A DNA stretch of 64,000 nucleotides from an uncultured Erythrobacter sp. (GTDB lineage Bacteria > Pseudomonadota > Alphaproteobacteria > Sphingomonadales > Sphingomonadaceae): contig CANLVN010000002.1 in assembly GCA_947494705.1 (NCBI GenBank), forward strand, positions 62,001-126,000, given 5' to 3'. The translations under genes were made by a program, and so were the position numbers. The notes beneath the pieces are model-generated. The model was given only the letters and a program-made list of their open reading frames with translations. It ran no database searches and was not told the DNA's origin. Below, one piece after another: positions 17,282-26,549 of the stretch; the first letter of the stretch is position 1, and each line of letters starts with the position of its first letter.

Positions 17282-18151
17282 ATGGCCAGAAATTGGTGCA
17301 TCGGAATCATCGGGGGATCGGGCCTCTACAATATCGGCGCGATCGAGGACGAGCAGTGGCTGATGATCGACACGCCATGGGGTGAGCCGTCCGATGAAAT
17401 CCTGTGCGGGCGGATCGGCGATGTGAAGGTCCGCTTCCTGCCACGCCATGGCCGGGGCCACCCGATCAGCCCGTCCGAGCTGAACAGCCGCGCCAATATC
17501 GACGCGCTGAAGCGCGCGGGCTGCACCGACATTCTCGCCATTTCAGCCGTTGGGTCGTTGCGCGAGGAGATCGAGCCGGGTCGCTTCGCCATCGTCGAAC
17601 AGTTCATCGACAATACGCGGGCGCGACCCTCCACCTTCTTTACCAGCGGGCTCGTCGCGCATGTCTCGATGGCCGACCCGGTCTGTCCGCGCCTGTCCAA
17701 GATGGCGGCCAAGGCGGTCAGCGAATGCGAAGGCAAGGTCGCGACCGGCGCGACCTACCTGGCCATGGAAGGCCCGCAATTCTCGACCCGCGCCGAAAGC
17801 CACATGTACCGCGCCTGGGGCGCCGACGTGATCGGCATGACCGGCATGCCCGAGGCGAAACTCGCCCGTGAGGCCGAACTGCCCTACGCGATGATCGGCA
17901 TGGCGACCGATTACGATTGCTGGCGCGAAGGCGAAGATGCTGTCGATGTCGCAAGCGTGGTCGCGCAGATGCAGGAAAACAGCGAGCTTGCGCGCGATGC
18001 GGTGGTGAAGTTCATCGAGAACCTGCCCAAGACGCGCAAGGCCTCGCCGATCGACACGACACTCGACAACGCGATCATCACCGCGCCCGAAGAGCATGAC
18101 CCCGAATTGCTGGCCAAACTGGACGCGGTCGCGGGACGGGTGTTCAAATAG
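17282..18151 (+). CDS. mtnP: S-methyl-5'-thioadenosine phosphorylase
   Basis: Cleaves methylthioadenosine with phosphate to adenine and methylthioribose-1-phosphate, the first step of methionine salvage. The 289-residue length and sequence fit the PNP/MTAP family: GIIGGSGLYNIGAIEDE, FLPRHGRGHPISPSELNSRA, the family signature around LAISAVGSLREEI, and the substrate region YLAMEGPQFSTRAESHMY with MIGMATDYDCWR. It stands alone as a transcription unit, and a hairpin follows the stop immediately. No other methionine-salvage genes are nearby. Confidence 0.95.
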   Translation: MARNWCIGIIGGSGLYNIGAIEDEQWLMIDTPWGEPSDEILCGRIGDVKVRFLPRHGRGHPISPSELNSRANIDALKRAGCTDILAISAVGSLREEIEPGRFAIVEQFIDNTRARPSTFFTSGLVAHVSMADPVCPRLSKMAAKAVSECEGKVATGATYLAMEGPQFSTRAESHMYRAWGADVIGMTGMPEAKLAREAELPYAMIGMATDYDCWREGEDAVDVASVVAQMQENSELARDAVVKFIENLPKTRKASPIDTTLDNAIITAPEEHDPELLAKLDAVAGRVFK

Positions 18152-18179
18152 GCAATCGGCTCAGGGCGAGGCGATTGCC
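18151..18179 (+). terminator. Terminator-like hairpin after mtnP
   Basis: Perfect 8-bp arms GGCAATCG (18151-18158) and CGATTGCC (18172-18179) enclose a 13-base GC-rich loop. It begins on the last base of the mtnP stop and lies between convergent genes, so it may end transcripts from both sides. No T-run follows. Confidence 0.55.
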
Positions 18180-18202
18180 CGCGTTGAACACCCTCTGGCC
18201 TG

Positions 18203-20017
18203 TCACCGTTTGGGATATGCGGGCTTGCCCTTCGCCTTGTCCTTGCGCTTGCCCTTGAAAGGGGGTTTGCCCTTGCCTTTGGCACCCTTGTCGCCCTTGT
18301 CGCCAAACGGCTTGCCGGGCTTCCCCTTACCGTTCCCGCCCTTGCGGAAAGGCTTTGCTCGCACGTCAGCGCCGGAGTTCTGGCGGTTCTGGCGCGCTTC
18401 GAAGCGCGGGCCTTCGGCGGATTCCTCGATCAGGATTGCGTCCTGTTCATCGTCGCCATTGGCGGTGCGTTCTATCGTTTCGGCGAACTTGCCTGCGATG
18501 GCGCGGGGAATCTGGAACCAGGACGCCTCGGGCCCGAGGCGGATGGCGCCGATTTCATTGCGGGTGATGTGCCCACGACGGCAGATCAGCGGCAGCAGCC
18601 AGCGCGGCTCCGCATTCTGGCGACGGCCAACGCCGATCTTGAACCAGACCACGTCTTCGAAGCCGGGCCGATGGCGTTCGGCCTTGGCCTTCTCGCGCGC
18701 CTCTGGCGTGTTGGCGAGCAGCTCTTCGGGCTCCGGCATCTTGGTGCGGTGCGCCTGCACCAGTGCGGCAGCAATGTCCTCGGGTTTCATGCGGGCCATC
18801 AGCTCGGCGGCCAGCTCGAGATCGTATTCCTCGACCTCGCGCGGTTCGGTGAGGCTTTCGATCAGGCGAGTGTGATCCTTCTTGCGGATCGCCTCGGGCG
18901 TGGGCGCGTCCATCCACTGCGCCTCGATCTTCGCGCCGCGCAGCATGGAATCGACGCGTTTGCGCCGGTTATAGGGAACGAGGATTGCCGCGGTGCCCTT
19001 CTTGCCCGCGCGCCCGGTCCGCCCCGAACGGTGTTGCAGGGCTTCGGCATCGCGCGGCGTCTCGACATGGATGACGAGGCTCAGCGTGGGCAGGTCGATG
19101 CCTCGCGCCGCCACGTCGGTCGCGACGCAAACCCGCGCGCGCCGGTCGCGCATCGCCTGAAGCGCCTGGTTGCGCTCCGACTGCGAATTCTCGCCCGAGA
19201 GCGAGACCACGTCAAAGCCGCGATTCTGCAAGGTGGCATGCAGCCGCCTCACGCTCTCGCGCGTGGCACAGAAACAGATCGCGGATTCCGCCTCGTGAAA
19301 GCGCAGCAGGTTGACCACCGCATTCTCGATTTCGGAGGGCGCGATGGTGATCGCCTGATAGGCGATGTCGCCATGCCCGCGATCCTTGCCCGCGAGCGAG
19401 AGGCGCAGCGCGTCCGACTGGTATTTTTGCGCCAGTCGCACGATCGCCTGCGGCATGGTGGCGGAGAAGAGCAGCGTGCGCCGCGTCTGCGGCGTTGCAT
19501 CGAGGATTTCCTCGAGATCTTCGCGAAAACCCATGTCGAGCATCTCGTCGGCCTCGTCGAGGACCACGCCGATCAGGCCCGAAAGGTCGAGCGCACCACG
19601 TTCGAGATGGTCGCGCAGACGGCCCGGCGTTCCCACGATAATGGCGGGGCCGGATCGCAGCGCGCGCCGTTCCTTGCTCGCATCCATGCCGCCGACGCAG
19701 GTCGCGATCCGCAACCCGGCCTTCGCATAGAGCCAGCCAAGCTCGCGGCTGACCTGCAGGGCCAGTTCGCGCGTCGGCGCGATCACCATCGCGAGCGGTT
19801 TCTCGGTCAGCGGGGTGCCGCGGATCTGGTCGAGCAGGTCGGGCGCCAGCGCGAGGCCGAAGGCGACCGTCTTGCCCGAGCCGGTCTGCGCCGAAACGAT
19901 CAGGTCGCGACCTTTCGCATCGTCGCCGGTAACGGCGGACTGTACGGGGGTGAGTTCGGTGTAGCCGCGTTCGGTCAGGGCGTCGCCAACGGCGACGGGA
20001 AGAGTTTCAAAAGACAT
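18203..20017 (-). CDS. DEAD-box ATP-dependent RNA helicase with DbpA-like domain
   Basis: A 604-residue RNA helicase. The helicase core is complete: AQTGSGKT (Walker A, about residue 43), PTRELALQV, the DEAD box in VVLDEADEMLDMGF, SATMP, and VATDVAARGIDLPTL with HRSGRTGRAGKKG. After residue 430 comes a DbpA/RNA-recognition-like domain (WFKIGVGRRQNAEPRWLLPL), then a Lys/Gly-rich low-complexity tail, a likely non-specific RNA contact. DeaD/CsdA-type functions in ribosome assembly or cold adaptation are plausible, but the subfamily is not assigned. It is monocistronic and convergent with mtnP. Confidence 0.92.
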   Translation of the reverse strand: MSFETLPVAVGDALTERGYTELTPVQSAVTGDDAKGRDLIVSAQTGSGKTVAFGLALAPDLLDQIRGTPLTEKPLAMVIAPTRELALQVSRELGWLYAKAGLRIATCVGGMDASKERRALRSGPAIIVGTPGRLRDHLERGALDLSGLIGVVLDEADEMLDMGFREDLEEILDATPQTRRTLLFSATMPQAIVRLAQKYQSDALRLSLAGKDRGHGDIAYQAITIAPSEIENAVVNLLRFHEAESAICFCATRESVRRLHATLQNRGFDVVSLSGENSQSERNQALQAMRDRRARVCVATDVAARGIDLPTLSLVIHVETPRDAEALQHRSGRTGRAGKKGTAAILVPYNRRKRVDSMLRGAKIEAQWMDAPTPEAIRKKDHTRLIESLTEPREVEEYDLELAAELMARMKPEDIAAALVQAHRTKMPEPEELLANTPEAREKAKAERHRPGFEDVVWFKIGVGRRQNAEPRWLLPLICRRGHITRNEIGAIRLGPEASWFQIPRAIAGKFAETIERTANGDDEQDAILIEESAEGPRFEARQNRQNSGADVRAKPFRKGGNGKGKPGKPFGDKGDKGAKGKGKPPFKGKRKDKAKGKPAYPKR

Positions 20018-20215
20018 GCAGATTCGCTTGAGTGAAAGCGCAAGGGGGGCTGGCGCGTAGGGGAAGGAAGCCGGGAAATCAGCGCCGATTGCGCTTGGCT
20101 CAGCAGGCGTTGCCCGGTTCCGGGCGCGCCATGCAAGGCCGCCTCTAGCGGAAAAAGCGGCGTTTGGCTCGCATTATTTTGCAGGTGCGAAGGAGCGGGA
20201 CATTACCGCGGGTGC

Positions 20216-20695
20216 TTATTGCTGGGTAACCCCGTCGCGCCTCGGCCCGCTGTAGTCCTTGGGGACGACGTGAACATAGCAAACGCTGGTATCGAAATGC
20301 GACCCGCAGATGCAATCGCCACTGGATTTCATCCAGTTGCTGTCATTCGCGAGGCGCTTCGCTTCGGCACAGGCCGCCGCTTCGGTGTCGCCTTGCCTGA
20401 CCTTGATCCCGAAAAACTGGTCATCTTCGACACTGTTCGACACCCGAAGCGGGACCTTGCAACTCCATCGCTGCCCCTCGCCGGTGCATTCGCAATCACC
20501 GGCGGGCATGTAGCGACCGGCATCGAAGGATTGTTGCAGGGCGCTGGCACAAGCGCGGATGCGAGATGAATCGCTATCGCGAGAATATTGGGTGGCGTTC
20601 TGAGCCGATCCGTAACTTACGGCGAACAGCGAAAGGAACAGCGCGGCCAGTCCAAATCCGATTACTGGAATTCTCGTCACTGACTCCGCCCCCAT
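20216..20695 (-). CDS. Cysteine-rich secreted protein of unknown function
   Basis: I do not recognise this protein. It has about 159 residues from the ATG at 20695, which gives an N-terminal hydrophobic segment (VIGFGLAALFLSLFAVSYGS) ending in a possible AQN cleavage region. The mature part has about nine cysteines, some in close pairs (GDCECTG, GDCICGSH, SVCYVHV), suggesting a disulfide-stabilised or metal-binding periplasmic protein. The longer frame (start 20734) adds 13 residues and is less likely. Base composition matches the core genome. Neighbours (helicase, YciI) give no functional hint. Confidence 0.65.
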   Translation of the reverse strand: MGAESVTRIPVIGFGLAALFLSLFAVSYGSAQNATQYSRDSDSSRIRACASALQQSFDAGRYMPAGDCECTGEGQRWSCKVPLRVSNSVEDDQFFGIKVRQGDTEAAACAEAKRLANDSNWMKSSGDCICGSHFDTSVCYVHVVPKDYSGPRRDGVTQQ

Positions 20696-20754
20696 TTCCA
20701 CGTTGCCCTGAAAACGTAACCGAAATTGTCTCATTCACAAACAGGCGAGCGACC

Positions 20755-21048
20755 TCATACGTCCTTCCAGCGCCCCTTGACCGGTTCGAAGCGGTCCACG
20801 CGGATCGACTGCCATACGCCGCCGGTCACATATGGGTCCTCGTTGAAGGTCGCGCGCGCCGCCGCTTCGTCCTCGGCCTCGATCACCAGCAGCGAGCCGA
20901 CGAATGCCCCCTTTGCGTTCAGCAGGGGGCCGGCGGTCAGGTAATTGGCGTCATGCTCCTTCATCCATTCGCGCTGCGCTTCCTTATGGATCGCGCGCAG
21001 GTGCTCGCTGTCCTCGCCATCGCGGCAGTAAAAACAGAACAGGGGCAT
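20755..21048 (-). CDS. YciI family protein
   Basis: A 97-residue ferredoxin-like dimeric alpha/beta barrel protein. Family features: the start MPLFCFYCRDGEDSEHLRAI, the HANYLTAGPLLN-like segment (here HDANYLTAGPLL) with a conserved Asp/His, and FNEDPYVTGGVWQSIRV. The function of most YciI proteins is unknown, although some act as dehydrochlorinase-like enzymes. The ATG at 21048 has GGAGAG upstream; the frame extending to 21261 is a non-coding extension. It is divergent from putA across about 190 bases. Confidence 0.88.
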   Translation of the reverse strand: MPLFCFYCRDGEDSEHLRAIHKEAQREWMKEHDANYLTAGPLLNAKGAFVGSLLVIEAEDEAAARATFNEDPYVTGGVWQSIRVDRFEPVKGRWKDV

Positions 21049-21238
21049 GGCAATTCTCTCCACCAGTGACGCCACCCCACGCGTTAACACAGCACCGCGC
21101 GGGATCAAGCAGTGGAACACACACCACGGCTCGTCGTGCGTATGCCTCACTTCGCTTGATCGCAACGGGGGGTGGGTCCATTTAACGCATACTGCGCGAA
21201 TCCCTGTGCGCGCCTGACCGAAAGGACACAAACTGAAC

Positions 21239-24200
21239 GTGACCCCGCCCGAGCTTCCCAAGACCGCCTCCCAATTCCTCGATCGTGGCGAATTGCGCCG
21301 CGCCTATCGCGAAGAGGAGGAGGCCTGCGTCGCGAAACGGCTCGAACAGGCAGCCCCGGCAAGGAAGGTCGCACCGCAAGCCTCTCAGCTTGCGATCAAG
21401 CTGATCGAAGGCGCGCGCAGTCACAAGGCGAGCGGGATCGACGCGTTTCTCCAGCAATACGGCCTGGATACCGAAGAAGGCATCGCGCTGATGTGCCTTG
21501 CCGAGGCACTGCTGCGCGTGCCCGACGACGAAACGGCCGACGCGCTCATCAAGGACAAGATCGGCAAGATCGACTGGGGCGAGCATATGGGCGAAAGCTC
21601 CTCGACCTTCGTCAACGCCGCGACCTTCTCGCTGATGCTGACCGGCGAAGTGCTCGAACGTCCCGAACAGCATCAAAAGGGCATGGGCAAGACGCTGCGC
21701 GGCACGATCAACCGGCTGGGTGAACCCGTCATCCGCAAGGCGACCTTGCAGGCGATGCGCATCCTGGGCGGCCAGTTCGTCTATGGCCGCACGATCGAGG
21801 AAGCCTTGAAGCGCGCCAAGCCCGAGCGCGCCAAGGGCCTGACCCACTCTTTCGACATGCTGGGCGAAGCGGCGATGACCTTCGAGGACGCCGAACGCTA
21901 CCGCATTTCCTACGAAGGCGCGATCGAGCGGCTGTCCAGCGAAGTTACCGGCAAGATCGGCACCTCGCCGGGCATCTCGGTCAAGCTGTCGGCGCTGCAC
22001 CCCAAGTACAACTATCTGCACGCCGAACAGGCGCGCAGGGAGATCGTGCCCATCGTCAGGAGCCTCGCGCTCAAGGCGCGCGATGCGAACATGCATTTCA
22101 GCATCGACGCCGAAGAAGCCGAACGTCTCGAAGTCAGCCTCGATATCATCGAGGACCTGATGGCCGATGACGAGCTTTTCACCCGCGAAGACGGTTCGCG
22201 CTGGGAAGGTTTCGGCCTCGCGATCCAGGCTTACCAGAAGCGCGGCGTACCGCTGTGCGACTGGGTGGCGAAACTCGCCCGCCGCCATGGGCGCAAACTG
22301 TTCGTGCGACTGGTCAAGGGCGCCTACTGGGATACCGAGATCAAGCTGACGCAGGTCGGCGGGCTCGACGATTTTCCCGTCTTCACCCGCAAGATCGCAA
22401 CCGACGTGTCGTTCCTCGCCTGCGCAGCGCGCCTGTTCGAGCATGACGATGTCATCTACTCGGCCTTCGCCACGCACAACGCCTATACCGTCGCGGCGGT
22501 CAAGGAGATGAGCCAGGGACGCCCCTTCGAATACCAGCGCCTGCACGGCATGGGCGAGGAAGTGTTCGAGACGCTTCACAAGATCGAAGGCAACGATCCG
22601 ACCCCGGTTCGCATCTATGCTCCGGTCGGCGGGCACAAGGAACTGCTCGCTTATCTCGTACGCCGCCTGCTCGAAAACGGAGCGAATACCAGCTTCGTCA
22701 ACCGCATGGGCGATGCCGATGTCTCGGCCGAAGAGCTGGTGGACGATCCGGTGACCGAACTTGCCGGGATGGAACCCTATCGCAATCCGGCGATCCCGCT
22801 GCCCGAGGATATCCTGGGCGAGCGCGTCAATTCCGCCGGACTGGACCTTTCGGACCCGCTGGTCTTCGGTCCGCTGCAGGAACGGCTGGCCAAGCTCGCC
22901 GAGTTGCAGTGGCATGCCGAGCCGACCTTCCCCGCCGACGTGTCGGGCGAAATCGCACCGATCACCATGCCGCACGACCTCACCAGTCAGGTCGGCACGC
23001 GGCGCGATGCGACCGAGGAAGAGGTCGACGCCGCCTTTGCCCGCGCAGTCGAAATCCAGCCGGGCTGGGATGCGCTGGGCGGCGACAAGCGCGCTTTGCT
23101 GCTGGAAGAAGTGGCCGATCTGTTCGAAGAGAATACCGACGAATTCCTGAGCCTGTGCCAGCGCGAGGCCGGCAAGACGCTGCTCGACGGGATCGCCGAA
23201 GTTCGCGAGGCGGTCGATTTCCTGCGCTATTACGCCAGCGAAGCACGTCGCCAGTTCGCCGAGCCGATGCAACTCCCCGGACCGACGGGCGAGGACAACA
23301 CCCTGAGGATGCACGGTCGCGGCGTGTTCGCGACCATTTCACCGTGGAACTTCCCGCTCGCGATCTTTACCGGTCTTGCTTCGGCCGCACTGGCCGCAGG
23401 CAACGCTGTGATCGCCAAGCCCGCCGAACAGACCCCGCTGCTTGCCGCGCTCGCGGTCAAGCTTTGCCATGAAGCGGGCATTCCGCCAGAGGCGCTGCAA
23501 TTGCTGCCGGGCGCGGGCGATGTCGGGCAGATGATCACCAGCGATGTGCGCCTGTCCGGCGTGGCCTTTACCGGCTCGACAGAGACGGCCCATGCCATCA
23601 ACCGGACACTTGCCGCGCGTGACGGACCGATCGCGACCTTCATCGCCGAGACCGGTGGCCAGAACGCGATGATCGTCGACAGTTCGGCGCTGCCCGAACA
23701 GGTGGTGCGCGACGTGCTCGCCTCCGCCTTCCAGAGCGCCGGCCAACGCTGTTCGGCCTTGCGCGTCCTGTATCTGCAGGACGACGTATATGACGAGATG
23801 GAAGACATGATCCGCGGCGGGTTCGAGGCGCTGGATATCGGCGACCCGGCGAAGCTTTCGACCGATGTCGGCCCGGTCATCGACCCGGACGCGCAGGCCG
23901 CGCTCGAACGCCATGTCGCCCGGCGCGAAGCCTCGGGCCACACGGTGTGGCGCCGCGAACTCGATCCCGATCTGTCGCAGGGCTGCTATGTCGCGCCTAC
24001 GATCATGGAGATCGACTCGATCCTAGACCTCAAGCGCGAGAATTTCGGCCCCGTGCTGCACATCGCGCGCTTCAAGGCGGAGGATCTGGGCAAGGTGGTC
24101 GAGGATATCAACGCGACCGGATACGGCCTGACGCTCGGCCTGCACAGCCGCATCGCGGCGGTGCATCGCTACGTCCAGGCGCGGGCCAAGGTCGGCAACA

Positions 24201-24385
24201 TGTATATCAACCGCAACCAGATCGGCGCGATTGTCGAAAGCCAGCCTTTCGGCGGCGAAGGCCTGTCGGGCACCGGCCCCAAGGCGGGCGGCCCGCATTA
24301 CCTTGCGCGTTTCGCGACCGAGCGGGTGACCTGCATCGACACCACCGCCGCGGGCGGCAATGCGAGCCTGCTGGCGAGCCTGTAG
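21239..24385 (+). CDS. putA: Bifunctional proline dehydrogenase / L-glutamate gamma-semialdehyde dehydrogenase PutA
   Basis: Oxidises proline to glutamate in two linked steps at the cytoplasmic face of the membrane. Of 1048 residues, about 120-460 form the FAD-dependent proline dehydrogenase barrel (GISVKLSALHPKYNY, LVKGAYWDTEIK, ATHNAYTV, YQRLHGMGEE). About 540-1010 form the aldehyde dehydrogenase (ISPWNFPLAIFTG, FTGSTETA, AETGGQNAMIVD, catalytic Cys in SAGQRCSALRVL). The start is GTG at 21239 with AAGGA upstream. The N-terminal ribbon-helix-helix DNA-binding domain of E. coli-type PutA is absent, so this protein should not autoregulate. Confidence 0.96.
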   Translation: MTPPELPKTASQFLDRGELRRAYREEEEACVAKRLEQAAPARKVAPQASQLAIKLIEGARSHKASGIDAFLQQYGLDTEEGIALMCLAEALLRVPDDETADALIKDKIGKIDWGEHMGESSSTFVNAATFSLMLTGEVLERPEQHQKGMGKTLRGTINRLGEPVIRKATLQAMRILGGQFVYGRTIEEALKRAKPERAKGLTHSFDMLGEAAMTFEDAERYRISYEGAIERLSSEVTGKIGTSPGISVKLSALHPKYNYLHAEQARREIVPIVRSLALKARDANMHFSIDAEEAERLEVSLDIIEDLMADDELFTREDGSRWEGFGLAIQAYQKRGVPLCDWVAKLARRHGRKLFVRLVKGAYWDTEIKLTQVGGLDDFPVFTRKIATDVSFLACAARLFEHDDVIYSAFATHNAYTVAAVKEMSQGRPFEYQRLHGMGEEVFETLHKIEGNDPTPVRIYAPVGGHKELLAYLVRRLLENGANTSFVNRMGDADVSAEELVDDPVTELAGMEPYRNPAIPLPEDILGERVNSAGLDLSDPLVFGPLQERLAKLAELQWHAEPTFPADVSGEIAPITMPHDLTSQVGTRRDATEEEVDAAFARAVEIQPGWDALGGDKRALLLEEVADLFEENTDEFLSLCQREAGKTLLDGIAEVREAVDFLRYYASEARRQFAEPMQLPGPTGEDNTLRMHGRGVFATISPWNFPLAIFTGLASAALAAGNAVIAKPAEQTPLLAALAVKLCHEAGIPPEALQLLPGAGDVGQMITSDVRLSGVAFTGSTETAHAINRTLAARDGPIATFIAETGGQNAMIVDSSALPEQVVRDVLASAFQSAGQRCSALRVLYLQDDVYDEMEDMIRGGFEALDIGDPAKLSTDVGPVIDPDAQAALERHVARREASGHTVWRRELDPDLSQGCYVAPTIMEIDSILDLKRENFGPVLHIARFKAEDLGKVVEDINATGYGLTLGLHSRIAAVHRYVQARAKVGNMYINRNQIGAIVESQPFGGEGLSGTGPKAGGPHYLARFATERVTCIDTTAAGGNASLLASL

Positions 24386-24413
24386 ATCGGAGCTGAAACG
24401 GCGGCAAAGCCTC

Positions 24414-24437
24414 TTGCGCAGCGCAGCATTTGCGCAA
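24414..24437 (+). terminator. Hairpin between putA and the following gene
   Basis: Perfect 7-bp arms TTGCGCA (24414-24420) and TGCGCAA (24431-24437) enclose a 10-base loop, 28 bases after the putA stop and 10 bases before the next ATG. It could terminate putA or control the start of the next gene; the sequence alone cannot decide. Confidence 0.4.
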
Positions 24438-24447
24438 TAATGCCAGC

Positions 24448-24990
24448 ATGATCAATCGCCTGCCGCGCCTCATCACGCATCTTCTCGCCATCATCGCCCT
24501 CGCCTGGAGCGGGGCGGCGATGGCGGAGATGCGCATCCACTTCCACAGCTTCGACGGATCGGTGCTGTTCGGAGGGCGATACCCGCATACCTTCGTCGTG
24601 CTCGAAGGGACGCTGGAAGACGGGCGCGCGGTGAACGAGAATTTCGGCTTTTCCGCGCGCAAGGTCACACCGGCGATCCTGTCGGGTCCGGTGGAACACA
24701 TGATCCTCGCCGAAACGCCAAAGACGATTCGCAACACCAACCGCCACTTCACGATGAAGATCAGCGACGAACAATATCGCCGCGTCATCGCGATGGTGAT
24801 CTCCTGGGAAGAGGCGCCCGGTGACTTCTACGACCTTGAAAAGCGCAACTGCATCCATTTCGTGGGCGAGATTGCGCGCATCCTCGGCGTGAAGGTCGAA
24901 TATCCCAGCAACATGCTGCGCCGCCCGAAGAAATGGCTCAACCATATCGGCGCGCTCAACCCCAGGCTGGGCGCGCGACAGGTCGGCTGA
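24448..24990 (+). CDS. Exported protein of unknown function with C-terminal Cys/His motif
   Basis: About 180 residues from the ATG at 24448; a TTG start 6 codons earlier is possible. A signal peptide is visible (INRLPRLITHLLAIIALAWS, cleavage after GAAMA). The mature part resembles small periplasmic proteins with a permuted papain-like layout: an early His/Tyr region (GGRYPHTFVVLEGTL) and a late RNCIHFVGEIARILG holding Cys and His. I infer a possible thiol hydrolase but have no direct support for a catalytic role. It ends in a basic tail. It lies between putA and dcd. Confidence 0.72.
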   Translation: MINRLPRLITHLLAIIALAWSGAAMAEMRIHFHSFDGSVLFGGRYPHTFVVLEGTLEDGRAVNENFGFSARKVTPAILSGPVEHMILAETPKTIRNTNRHFTMKISDEQYRRVIAMVISWEEAPGDFYDLEKRNCIHFVGEIARILGVKVEYPSNMLRRPKKWLNHIGALNPRLGARQVG

Positions 24991-25068
24991 CGGGTTAGCG
25001 GGGGATTACACGCCCCTCCATGCGCCAGCGCGCTTGCCCCGGGGCGGAGCATGGGGAATCAATCGCGC

Positions 25069-25623
25069 ATGGCAATTCTTTCCGACAAGTGGATTCGCGA
25101 ACAGGCGCAAAATCACGGCATGATCGAGCCGTTCGAGGAAGCGCAGCGGCGCGACGGCTGCATCTCCTATGGCCTGTCCAGCTTCGGTTATGACGCGCGG
25201 GTCGCGCCCGAATTCAAGATCTTCACCAATGTCGACAGCGCGGTGGTCGATCCCAAGGATTTCGCCTCGAACTCTTTCGTCGACCGCGACACCGATGTCT
25301 GCGTGATCCCGCCCAACTCCTTCGCCCTCGCCCGAACGGTCGAATATTTCCGCATTCCCGAGGACGTGCTGGTCATCTGCCTTGGCAAGAGCACCTATGC
25401 GCGCTGCGGCATCATCGTGAACGTCACCCCGCTCGAGCCGGGCTGGGAGGGTCATGTGACGCTGGAATTTTCCAACACCACCCCGCTGCCTGCACGCATC
25501 TACGCCAACGAAGGCGCGTGCCAGTTCCTGTTCCTGCAAGGCAACGAACGGCCCGAGGTGACCTATGCGGACCGGGCGGGTAAATATATGGGGCAGAAGG
25601 GCGTGACGCTGCCGCGATTGTGA
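25069..25623 (+). CDS. dcd: dCTP deaminase
   Basis: Deaminates dCTP to dUTP, supplying dUMP for thymidylate synthesis. The 184-residue length is standard for the Dcd trimer family. Conserved pieces are [24 protein letters not shown], the nucleotide-binding [10 protein letters not shown] and the catalytic Glu region [18 protein letters not shown], ending in a typical GVTLPRL. I use the ATG at 25069, the conserved N terminus; six extra codons precede it in the open frame. It appears monocistronic. Confidence 0.96.
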   Translation: MAILSDKWIREQAQNHGMIEPFEEAQRRDGCISYGLSSFGYDARVAPEFKIFTNVDSAVVDPKDFASNSFVDRDTDVCVIPPNSFALARTVEYFRIPEDVLVICLGKSTYARCGIIVNVTPLEPGWEGHVTLEFSNTTPLPARIYANEGACQFLFLQGNERPEVTYADRAGKYMGQKGVTLPRL

Positions 25624-25632
25624 GGAGGCGGG

Positions 25633-25661
25633 ATGTCCGCTTGCGACCCAATTGCGCACAT
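25633..25661. repeat. Dispersed intergenic palindrome, copy 1
   Basis: Arms ATGTCCGC (25633-25640) and GCGCACAT (25653-25660) pair with one mismatch around a loop containing CGACCCAATT. A second, related element sits at 26491. The pattern TGTCCGC...GCGGACA resembles a short palindrome I recall as frequent between genes of sphingomonads; genome copy number was not measured. Confidence 0.6.
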
Positions 25662-25685
25662 TTGAACTGCTGCTAGGGACAACTG

Positions 25686-26483
25686 ATGGCGCGTCTAATT
25701 GGAACATCTCGTTTAACTTCTGACGGAACGAAGTCTCCTTTGGCTTTTGCCCTCAGGAACAGCTGCGGCATGCCGCGATGGAATCGCGCCCTTTCGATCA
25801 ATGGCGTCGATTCATTCTACGTAGGCAATGTTTGCGACACGTGTCATTTCTTCTTTGAGAAATTGACTGGCCCCAACTGTGGCATAGAGCTTGATGAGCT
25901 AAGGACGAGCCTTGCAAAGGGAACTGACGCGCTCAATGCCGAAGTGATGGAAACACTGGCGCAACTGTTGCCGAAATCGGACTACACCATAGCAGTCTTC
26001 GATGTCCGCCCGGAACTTGTGAAGCCATATGGGCGCGAAGATTACTTCGCACTAGAGGATGTTGAATACGAAAACGATTTTAACCTTGAACCCCACGATC
26101 CCAAAACAGAATATTACCGGATCAATGGTCGTAGTGGTTTGACCATCAACGACGATGTCTACACCGCGAGAGCCTTCGACTTCATCGTACCAGTTCTCGC
26201 GAAGGAAGCGTTGGATCGAGCGCGAGTGGAGTATTACAAGGATGCATTCGATCGCGGGGAACGCCCAACGGTGGTAGCGCTGTCATTGCTGGACATTAAG
26301 GGGCCGAATTCAAAGGACCATGTTCACTGGTGCATGGCTCACTACGTCCTTGACGGTCATCATAAGCTGGCCGCTGCAGCGGAGACAGGAAGCGAAGTTA
26401 GGCTGATCGCTTTTATTGCGCATGAGCACGGTGTTTCGTCTCCAGAAGATGTGGCGAGATTGCTAGATACCTTTCCGAGCTGA
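25686..26483 (+). CDS. Unknown protein with ParB-like DGHHKLAAA motif; lower-GC insertion
   Basis: A 265-residue protein I do not recognise as a family. Visible features: a possible zinc pair CDTCHFF near residue 51, a central acidic tract (LEDVEYENDFNLEPHDPK), and a C-terminal YVLDGHHKLAAAAETGSEVR that resembles the DGHHR(L)xAA loop of ParB/sulfiredoxin-like nuclease or ATPase domains. Base and codon use are clearly lower in GC than dcd and the reductase beside it. It is flanked on both sides by related palindromes (25633 and 26491), suggesting acquisition as a unit. The ATG at 25686 is preceded by a GGGACA stretch. Confidence 0.7.
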   Translation: MARLIGTSRLTSDGTKSPLAFALRNSCGMPRWNRALSINGVDSFYVGNVCDTCHFFFEKLTGPNCGIELDELRTSLAKGTDALNAEVMETLAQLLPKSDYTIAVFDVRPELVKPYGREDYFALEDVEYENDFNLEPHDPKTEYYRINGRSGLTINDDVYTARAFDFIVPVLAKEALDRARVEYYKDAFDRGERPTVVALSLLDIKGPNSKDHVHWCMAHYVLDGHHKLAAAAETGSEVRLIAFIAHEHGVSSPEDVARLLDTFPS

Positions 26484-26490
26484 TCGCGGC

Positions 26491-26518
26491 GTCCGCTTTC
26501 CACCCCAATTTCGGACAT
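26491..26518. repeat. Dispersed intergenic palindrome, copy 2
   Basis: GTCCGC (26491-26496) and a mirrored TCGGAC (26511-26516) flank TTTCCACCCCAATT. In the same orientation it matches copy 1 at 25633 closely (GTCCGCTT..ACCC..AATT....ACATT). It lies 7 bases after the stop of the low-GC orphan gene, so the pair brackets that gene. Confidence 0.6.
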
Positions 26519-26549
26519 TCGTCTATCTCGTTGAGACCCTGCTTATCTC

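Noticed and set aside
18569-24385. Large antisense frames opposite the DEAD-box helicase and putA (488 and 710 codons)
   Set aside because: Both strands stay open because of codon bias; the opposite genes carry complete family motifs.
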